From Thermococcus argininiproducens (GTDB lineage Archaea; Methanobacteriota_B; Thermococci; Thermococcales; Thermococcaceae), in NCBI RefSeq assembly GCF_023746595.1, contig NZ_CP080572.1:1596530-1660529 (forward strand): a stretch of 64,000 nucleotides of DNA. Direction: 5' to 3'. Below the pieces are notes generated by a model that searched no databases, was not told where the DNA came from, and saw only the letters and a program-made list of their open reading frames with translations. Of the stretch, positions 58,736 through 64,000 are shown in pieces. Position numbers and translations under genes: made by a program. Numbering within the stretch: position 1 is the first letter of the stretch; each line of letters opens with the position of its first letter.

Positions 58736-59937
58736 TGCTTTTCCTCCACCTCTTGCTCCTCAAGGAATTTTCTAACATAGTCTGGAACTTTGTAATTCCC
58801 CTTTGGATCTCCTACTAAAAAGCCCAATCTTATTAGTTCTTCTAAGTGGTCATAAACCTGAACTCCTGGCTTTTTCACTTCTTTAGCTATCTGAATATAA
58901 CTCGCCGGTCCTCCATTGAACTGGTATACTATAGTTTCTACTAAATCCCTGTAATCTTTTGGTATTCTCATCAAATATTCTTCCAAGTTTTTGGGCTCTT
59001 CCAGTATGGTTGTAACCACATAGTCATCTATTGGGTCAAATTTATGCTTACTGGCTTCACTTAATACATAATGGAGAAGCCTTAAGATTTGTCTCGGATT
59101 GCCCTTTGCAAGTTGGTGAATAAGTCTTATCGCCTCATCAGTAAATGGATACACCGGATCATCGGTATCTCTAATCCTAACTTTATTAAGCCTCTTCTTA
59201 ACGAGTTCAAAAGTTTCATCAAGACTCATTGGTCTTAACTTAAATTCATAATGCAATCTCATAAAAAAGGCGGGGAAAATTTTTGAGTACTCCTCATAGG
59301 CGTTAGGTATACAGGCAAAACCAACGATACACCCAGGGGGCATGTTGCTTATAAAGTGCCTTAACATTTCAAAAAAGAGAATCTTTTCTTCTTCACTTGC
59401 CGTTTGCATATTTTCCAACTCATCAAGAAGCACTGTAGAATAAGGATACTTACTCAATTCTTTTGTCAGCATTTCAGCAATATCTCTCGATTTATACTCT
59501 TTAGTTGAAGATAGCATCTTTTCAAGACGATCTATAAAACCTAACTTTCGGGAAAGGTTTTCAAGAAAGATATTGGTCCTGGTTTTTGGTGGCTTTAAGC
59601 CATTAAACATGTCTCGCGTGAGTTTTAAGATATCATTTGTATCGACTTTAATATAAATTGCCTTTCCTCCTTGCTCTGATATAGTCTTATGAATACTTTT
59701 AAGTCTCTGGGTTTTTCCCATTCCTAAAGGACCCACTAAAGAAAATGCTATTGAACTTTTATTCCCAATTACCTCTGAGATTATCATGGATAAGCGCATA
59801 TCCACCTCTTGGTAAACGTGTATACTCTCTACGTCTTCTATTCCTTCACTTGCCAATTGTTCAAAAGGATTTTTTGCTAGACCATATACTTCATAAGATG
59901 GAGGGGAATAAACTTTAAGTGTGCTAGGCCTTTCCAT
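58732..59937 (-). CDS. AAA+ ATPase of the ORC1/Cdc6-like type
   Basis: A 401-residue ATPase. Walker A is VGPLGMGKTQRL, Walker B is TVLLDELEN, sensor 2 is GNPRQILRLL. A winged-helix domain closes the protein (LVETIVYQFNGGPASYIQIA... DHLEELIRLGFL). It is not the genome's canonical origin-binding Cdc6, as far as can be told, because the IGFTLK-type initiator-specific motif and length are lacking. The start is ATG 59937 behind GGTGGAT. It pairs with the membrane hydrolase. Confidence 0.75.
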   Translation of the reverse strand: MERPSTLKVYSPPSYEVYGLAKNPFEQLASEGIEDVESIHVYQEVDMRLSMIISEVIGNKSSIAFSLVGPLGMGKTQRLKSIHKTISEQGGKAIYIKVDTNDILKLTRDMFNGLKPPKTRTNIFLENLSRKLGFIDRLEKMLSSTKEYKSRDIAEMLTKELSKYPYSTVLLDELENMQTASEEEKILFFEMLRHFISNMPPGCIVGFACIPNAYEEYSKIFPAFFMRLHYEFKLRPMSLDETFELVKKRLNKVRIRDTDDPVYPFTDEAIRLIHQLAKGNPRQILRLLHYVLSEASKHKFDPIDDYVVTTILEEPKNLEEYLMRIPKDYRDLVETIVYQFNGGPASYIQIAKEVKKPGVQVYDHLEELIRLGFLVGDPKGNYKVPDYVRKFLEEQEVEEKQ

Positions 59938-60001
59938 TTTATCCACCAAGTTTAAATTTTAAGTAAGAGGATATATAAACTTGTCCATAGAGGTGAAGAA
60001 A

Positions 60002-60496
60002 ATGACCACACTGCTTGTAACAGTACCTGGTGGAAGAGAGGGTGATGCTGCTCTCGAGCTTGAATGGGCTCTTGGAGATGCAAGAGTTAGACGTGCAAAG
60101 TGGAGAGGAGTGCTAATAGTCAAAACACGTCTCGAAAAAGATGAGGCATTGGAAAGGATAAAGGAGTTTGACACTACGGCCATTTTTAAAGTTTTACCTC
60201 TAGAGAAATTAGTCATGAGTAAAAAGGAAGTAATAATGGAAGAGGCCTTCGAAATGGCTAAAGAACGTATTAAAGAAACCGAGAGTTTTGCGGTTAGATG
60301 TAAAAGAAGGGGCAACTGGATATCCTCCGGGAAAGAAATAGAAATTGAACTTGGGGCAAAAATAAAGGAGACCCTAAACGCCAAAGTTAATCTCACTAAT
60401 CCTGATTGGTACGTTTGGATAGAAGTTCTCGGAAAGCGGACTGGTATAAGCATTATTAGACCGGAGGAGATAATAAAGAAGAGGGTGGAGTTTTAA
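60002..60496 (+). CDS. THUMP-domain RNA-binding protein
   Basis: A 164-residue protein with a ferredoxin-like first part (TLLVTVPGGREGDAALELEW) and a THUMP domain in the last ~110 residues: AVRCKRRGNW, EIEIELGAKI and WYVWIEVLGKRTGISI. THUMP binds the acceptor/CCA end of tRNA. A lone THUMP protein resembles the Tan1/THUMPD1 adaptor for tRNA cytidine acetylation (ac4C). The start is ATG 60002 behind GAGGTGA. Confidence 0.85.
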   Translation: MTTLLVTVPGGREGDAALELEWALGDARVRRAKWRGVLIVKTRLEKDEALERIKEFDTTAIFKVLPLEKLVMSKKEVIMEEAFEMAKERIKETESFAVRCKRRGNWISSGKEIEIELGAKIKETLNAKVNLTNPDWYVWIEVLGKRTGISIIRPEEIIKKRVEF

Positions 60497-60666
60497 AAAG
60501 CCCTCTGAAGATCTACTGACCTCCCTCTTACCCTAGGAGGAAAAAATTTCAAGTAGTAGAACGGTTAACTGCATAAGTTATGAGTTATAAGTTATAACTT
60601 TTCATTGCACTTTTAGTTTTTAGAAAATTTAAAAGCTAAAGGAGATCCAAATATGTTGCTAAACTT

Positions 60667-61386
60667 TTAGATTCTTGGTTGCACTCTATAAACTGTCCTA
60701 TCTTCCCCTATACTATCAATAAGACCGCGATGTCTCCTCACACAGCTCTCACATGTACCACAGTGAATCGGCTTTCCTTCCTCTGTGAAGCCTTTGGGCA
60801 TGTAACATGAGTTAGAGTATTCATACTTCGCACCAAATTCTTTCAGAAGTTTTGCTATTCCTCTTTTGTCCAACTCTATTAGCGGTGCAACAACTTTTAC
60901 CTCGCTCATTGCTCCATATTTTAACATATTGTTCATTTTTTCAACGAATTCAGGAGTATTATCAGGAAATGTCATGCCTTCTTCAGCATTGAAACCCACA
61001 ATTATATCCCCACCACCAAGAGCATCCAAGAGAGATGCTGCTACTGCTATAAGTACAACGTTTCTAGCAGGCACCCAAACGCTTTTTGCCGTTTCTTGTG
61101 CTATGTCTAAATTTTCAAGCTTCTGAGCAGTCACTTTTGGTGTTTCTCCGCCTACTAATGTGGTTCCACGAAGCTTTGAAAACTCTTCGAGAAACTCAAG
61201 CCTGACGATTTTTAACGGAACATTAAGTTCTTTAGAGAAAAACTCTGCAACTTTATTTGTAACTCTTTCCTCATTGCTACCATAGTTTATGGTGAGCATA
61301 ATAACCTCATCATAATTCTTTTTTGCCCAATAGAGGCAAGCAGTACTATCAAGACCTCCACTAAATAATACTACAGCCCTTTTCAT
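60667..61386 (-). CDS. queC: 7-cyano-7-deazaguanine synthase QueC
   Basis: A 239-residue PP-loop ATPase that converts 7-carboxy-7-deazaguanine to preQ0, the precursor of archaeosine at G15 of archaeal tRNA. The PP-loop is [14 protein letters not shown] and the zinc site is CYMPKG plus HCGTCESC. The start is ATG 61386 behind GGAGGGATGAAG. No other queuosine/archaeosine gene is adjacent. The 170 bases to the next gene hold only AT-rich sequence with a short duplicated gttataagttata. Confidence 0.93.
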   Translation of the reverse strand: MKRAVVLFSGGLDSTACLYWAKKNYDEVIMLTINYGSNEERVTNKVAEFFSKELNVPLKIVRLEFLEEFSKLRGTTLVGGETPKVTAQKLENLDIAQETAKSVWVPARNVVLIAVAASLLDALGGGDIIVGFNAEEGMTFPDNTPEFVEKMNNMLKYGAMSEVKVVAPLIELDKRGIAKLLKEFGAKYEYSNSCYMPKGFTEEGKPIHCGTCESCVRRHRGLIDSIGEDRTVYRVQPRI

Positions 61387-61421
61387 CTTCATCCCTCCGA
61401 CTCTTTGATAGTGCTTGTAGG

Positions 61422-61838
61422 TTATGAACTTTTCCAAAGAGAAAGTAGGGCGACGAGACTTGCAAAAAACAAGATTTCATACAATAGAGCAAAAAGAGTA
61501 AAAATGGCAAAGTCAAAGTTTCCAAAAAGTGCATCAAATAAGCTCAACGTTACAATAACACCCCAGAAAGCTGGAATCAACAACACAAATGAGGCAACAA
61601 TTTTTATTTTGCTAACTTCAGCAAATGATAACAACAACGTTAAAAGCCCCCAGAATGTCCAGAACACTCCATCATCTCCTCCTACATCATCCCAGTCATA
61701 GAGAAACTCATTGTACTGCCAAGTAAGCTTCTCATAACAGGCATAAGTTAAGTGAGATAGTCCAATGAATATCTCGAGTAGTGCAACAGCTAGAACCTGC
61801 TTTTGAATTTTTGAATTTTTGGAGAGGCCAAACATCAT
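61422..61838 (-). CDS. hypothetical membrane protein
   Basis: A 138-residue protein with four predicted transmembrane helices, starting [18 protein letters not shown]. Helices at roughly 14-30, 60-75, 80-100 and 108-133 alternate with short loops (one acidic: [13 protein letters not shown]). No family was recognised. The start is ATG 61838, with GAGGGG just upstream, rather than the TTG-like beginning of the longer frame. Probably transcribed with queC, 35 bases downstream. Confidence 0.6.
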   Translation of the reverse strand: MMFGLSKNSKIQKQVLAVALLEIFIGLSHLTYACYEKLTWQYNEFLYDWDDVGGDDGVFWTFWGLLTLLLSFAEVSKIKIVASFVLLIPAFWGVIVTLSLFDALFGNFDFAIFTLFALLYEILFFASLVALLSLWKSS

Positions 61839-61908
61839 GCCCCTCAATACAATACTCCGTGTAATATAAAAAATTTTGCTAAGAATTGGTATTTGAAATT
61901 ATTTTTAC

Positions 61909-62225
61909 GGCGGCGGACGCACCCGAGGGTGGGAACCCTCCTCCAGCGGCTTCCACCGAGACTTGCTCGCCCCCGCTACCCCACGAGCGCCGAACGTCCC
62001 GCCTACCGCTGCTCCCTTCCGGGCCTCGCGGGGTTCAGCGGACAAAGGGAGTTAGCGGAGCCCTTCAGCTCCGCCTCTCCCACCGCCGGCCCCGTGGGAC
62101 AAGGGCTCATGGCTCCTCTCGGCTTCCGCCGCTGAATTCAGGAACCGCCCCTCGGGCTTCGGCCCCCGCATATCGACGGTTTCGGGTCCCAGGGGACGCC
62201 GAGCCCCCCAGCCTAGTCCGCCGCC
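61909..62225 (-). ncRNA. signal recognition particle 7S RNA
   Basis: A GC-rich RNA of about 317 bases. The ends GGCGGCGGAC (62216-62225) and GTCCGCCGCC (61909-61918) pair to form helix 1. Helix 8 is recognised by GGCCCGGAAGGGAGCAGCGG, the binding site for SRP54. The S-domain GNAR-type loop and the long helix 5 pairing are also apparent in the arms. It is the RNA scaffold of SRP, which targets ribosomes to the membrane. Promoter at 62246-62258, T-run after the 3' end. Confidence 0.95.
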
Positions 62226-62245
62226 ATTTAGAATTATAATGTGAA

Positions 62246-62258
62246 GGTTATATAAAGG
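62246..62258 (-). promoter_or_regulatory. TATA box of 7S RNA
   Basis: On the minus strand cctttatataacc sits centred about 27 bases upstream of the 5' end of the RNA (62225). This is textbook archaeal promoter spacing for a stable RNA gene. Confidence 0.8.
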
Positions 62259-62323
62259 TTTGGTATTTCAATAATCAGAGAAGAACATACATTTGATTTA
62301 TGCCGTCTTGTCAAAAAAGAGCC

Positions 62324-62911
62324 CTATTCCTTTTTGGATTCTCCGCTCATAACCGCAGACGCTATCATGTGGGCTAATCTCAAAGGTTCAGGAATTAAGG
62401 AACTTTTTTGAGCTAACCTTATTATTTCTTCGGCTTGTTCATAAGAAATTCCAACAGCCTGATAGTACAACTTCCCAGGGATTAACTCTTTTATTTTGCC
62501 TGCTTTGTGTAAGAGGCTTGTTCTCTCCTCAGCATCGGAAAAATGTTTCTTTAAAGCTTTTTCCATAGCCTGCAAGTCAGGCTTTTTTCTTATCACCACT
62601 ATAACTGGCAGACCAGTCTCCTTGCTGAGTCTTACAACATCCACTACATTAAAACCTGCATAGGTGACTCCCTTTAGCATTATGACTCTCAAATCCTTAA
62701 AACGGGAATTGACTATAGCCTCAATCATTTTTTCAGTTGCATCTTTCCCATCAACCTCAATCCATCGCGTTACAACTCCCATGACATCCTGAGAACCTTT
62801 CATAATGACACCAACCAGAATAGTCCTATCTCGGTTAAGTTTAGATTTAAAAGAAAAAGTACCATCATCAAATCCAATGATCCTTATCTGAGATTTGACT
62901 TTTCTTATCAT
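62324..62911 (-). CDS. DUF99-family protein
   Basis: A 195-residue protein with [11 protein letters not shown] near the N-terminus and [16 protein letters not shown]-like segments, typical of DUF99, distantly related to endonuclease V (RNase H-like fold). The Asp pair in IGFDDG could bind metal. Role unknown; RNA or DNA repair is possible. The start is ATG 62911, four bases into the cutA end, so the two are coupled. It ends 98 bases before the 7S RNA promoter. Confidence 0.8.
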   Translation of the reverse strand: MIRKVKSQIRIIGFDDGTFSFKSKLNRDRTILVGVIMKGSQDVMGVVTRWIEVDGKDATEKMIEAIVNSRFKDLRVIMLKGVTYAGFNVVDVVRLSKETGLPVIVVIRKKPDLQAMEKALKKHFSDAEERTSLLHKAGKIKELIPGKLYYQAVGISYEQAEEIIRLAQKSSLIPEPLRLAHMIASAVMSGESKKE

Positions 62912-63222
62912 TCTGTAACCTCTATCAACCAATCTAAATACTCCCTATTCACATGATCAACATCTATTCTTATTATTGCTGGTATAGTGTAAGGATGAAG
63001 CTCCCTAAGAGTCTTTTTAAGTTCACTCCAGAGATCAACTTTCGTTTTTAAGACCGCTCCAACTTCAGTATCTTCCTCAACTTTTCCTTGCCACCAGTAG
63101 AAAGCCTTATGCTCCCTGAGATTTGCACATGCAATTAGTCTCCTCTCCAAAAGCTCTTTTGTGATTCTCTCAGCACTCTCCCAATTAGGAAAAGTTGTAT
63201 AAACAAGTATCATTTCACTCAT
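62908..63222 (-). CDS. cutA: CutA1 divalent-cation tolerance protein
   Basis: A 104-residue trimeric ferredoxin-like-fold protein: [39 protein letters not shown] and [13 protein letters not shown] are family blocks. CutA1 from Pyrococcus is extremely heat stable. The physiological role is unclear despite its name. The start is ATG 63222 behind GGTGGGGAT. It forms an operon with the DUF99 gene. Confidence 0.94.
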   Translation of the reverse strand: MSEMILVYTTFPNWESAERITKELLERRLIACANLREHKAFYWWQGKVEEDTEVGAVLKTKVDLWSELKKTLRELHPYTIPAIIRIDVDHVNREYLDWLIEVTE

Positions 63223-63295
63223 GTTTATCCCCACCTAGAGGTATAAGTAAGATAAACTTAAATTTTGTGCTGGTTATTCTTAATGGGGGGAACGA

Positions 63296-63571
63296 ATGGA
63301 GATAGTAAGAGCACATCTAAAGATATATGGAAGGGTTCAGGGTGTAGGATTTAGATGGAGCATGCAAAGAGAGGCCAGGAAACTTGGAGTCAGTGGCTGG
63401 GTAAGGAACCTTCCTAACGGTAGTGTTGAGGCTGTGATCGAAGGAGAAAGAGAAAGAGTAGAAGCCCTCATTGGATGGGCCCATCAAGGCCCTTCATGGG
63501 CAAGAGTTACGAGAGTTGAAATCAGCTGGGAAACTCCAAAAGGAGAAAAGGGATTTAGAGTTGTGGGTTAA
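63296..63571 (+). CDS. acyP: acylphosphatase
   Basis: A 91-residue alpha/beta sandwich enzyme that hydrolyses acyl phosphates. Catalytic residues: the Arg in the loop [11 protein letters not shown] and the Asn in GWVRNLPNG. The length is standard. ATG 63296 has a GGGGGG run upstream. It overlaps the stop of the convergent gene by four bases and diverges from cutA, sharing a short promoter region with it. Confidence 0.94.
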   Translation: MEIVRAHLKIYGRVQGVGFRWSMQREARKLGVSGWVRNLPNGSVEAVIEGERERVEALIGWAHQGPSWARVTRVEISWETPKGEKGFRVVG

Positions 63572-64000
63572 TTTTTCACATTTAACCCTTCAACAGCAAC
63601 TTTCTTCGGACAATACTTTACTTCACAATAGCTACAAACTACCCGTTCCTTGCTTTTCTCGGGAGTGTGAAGGACCAGTTTCTTAAACCCAGGTATATCT
63701 TTTATTTTTACAAATACGTCCACAGGTAAGGTCCCATCTATGACTATATATGCTTTGGCGTCTTCTTGTCTCAAATTTCTACTAAAGATCTCCATAATCG
63801 GCACATCACTCTCGTGAAGGTACCTCAAGAGTTCGGAGAGAGCAAATGAGTAATCTGCCTTTTCAAGCTCTATTTCTAATACTTCCCACCCCATAATTGG
63901 TGCCATGGTTATTAAACTTGGGAGGGGATTTAATTTTTCAAATATCATCTTTAATGGATAGGTCTTTTCTATGTACTCAATAGTATGATAGATTATTTTT
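63568..64000 (-). CDS. ACT-like domain protein, 5' part outside window
   Basis: The frame continues upstream past an ATG at 63948 without stop up to the right edge (residues [17 protein letters not shown] before the ATG), so the gene probably begins beyond the window; at least 143 codons are visible. The body has an ACT-like beta-alpha-beta pattern ([17 protein letters not shown]) and ends in a cysteine cluster CSYCEVKYC. It recalls archaeal predicted regulators of amino acid metabolism (COG2150-like); uncertain. It converges with acyP. Confidence 0.55.
   Translation of the reverse strand, partial: KIIYHTIEYIEKTYPLKMIFEKLNPLPSLITMAPIMGWEVLEIELEKADYSFALSELLRYLHESDVPIMEIFSRNLRQEDAKAYIVIDGTLPVDVFVKIKDIPGFKKLVLHTPEKSKERVVCSYCEVKYCPKKVAVEGLNVKN

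Noticed and set aside
60497-60666. Short tandem gttataagttata and CCTC/GAGG pairing
   Set aside because: The duplication is only about seven bases and no sRNA boxes or coding frame are present; it is ordinary AT-rich spacer.
61886-62239. Plus-strand open frames across the GC-rich block
   Set aside because: They lie opposite the 7S RNA; proline/arginine-rich composition is an artefact of GC-rich RNA stems.

Overview
The window is typical chromosomal DNA of a hyperthermophilic archaeon of the order Thermococcales, most likely a low-GC Thermococcus of the T. litoralis / T. sibiricus type. The case rests on the NAD(P)-glutamate dehydrogenase, which resembles the T. litoralis enzyme as I remember it, ADP-forming acetyl-CoA synthetase, topoisomerase VI, a tungsten oxidoreductase, GH57 enzymes, archaeal 7S RNA, a C/D-box sRNA set, TATA-box promoters and GGTGAT/GGAGGT ribosome-binding sites. 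The species assignment is inference. The DNA is AT-rich, so the two GC-rich islands (SRP RNA and an unassigned RNA near 50.1 kb) stand out.

Layout. 0-9 kb: tRNA/lipid genes (Trm56 end, CDP-alcohol transferase), a small RAM-like gene with no normal start codon, two ASCH proteins, a 55-residue pilin with its own prepilin peptidase, then a minus-strand run of phosphatase, Pcm, zinc protein, membrane winged-helix protein and a PAPS-reductase-like iron-sulfur protein. 9-12 kb: tRNA-Lys(UUU), DUF4139 protein, AcdB. 12-20 kb: MptA, then a compact minus-strand run aIF1A - Rio1 - Dim2/KH - Top6B - Top6A - DUF530 - DUF1699 - DUF4129, joining translation, ribosome maturation and DNA topology. 20-26 kb: P-loop/deoxyribosyltransferase-like fusion, gdhA, a long regulatory region with a C/D sRNA and hairpins, an NSS amino-acid transporter with a 34-residue small subunit, and a P-II protein. 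26-38 kb: GH57 branching enzyme, NFACT (archaeal NEMF/Rqc2) operon, IleRS, membrane proteins. 39-43 kb: tungsten oxidoreductase cluster (four-cluster ferredoxin, AOR-family enzyme, OsmC, MoaD). 43-50 kb: a second GH57 protein, CCA enzyme, ThpR, phosphoribosyltransferase, class II ribonucleotide reductase. 50-55 kb: structured RNA island, ferritin-like protein, CDF and CaCA transporters, radical SAM, and a DeoC gene translationally coupled to a small A-domain (family 4) encapsulin-like shell protein. 55-64 kb: ECF S component, class III PLP enzyme, TrxB, AAA ATPase, THUMP protein, QueC, 7S RNA, DUF99, CutA, acylphosphatase and a partial ACT-like gene.

Four C/D-box sRNAs were found by eye, none inside an annotated gene body except for a few bases at 3' ends. 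Two have guides that fit universally conserved rRNA: one fits 23S around C1942 (E. coli numbering), the other has both guides fitting the 16S decoding centre (h44 near U1406 and h27). The best candidate for an unusual system is the DeoC/encapsulin pair. Next come the GC-rich RNA at 50.1 kb, which may be a relic of a TnpB-type element or a separate ncRNA, and the AOR-family enzyme with an Asp in place of one iron-sulfur cysteine. No CRISPR array and no intact insertion sequence were seen.
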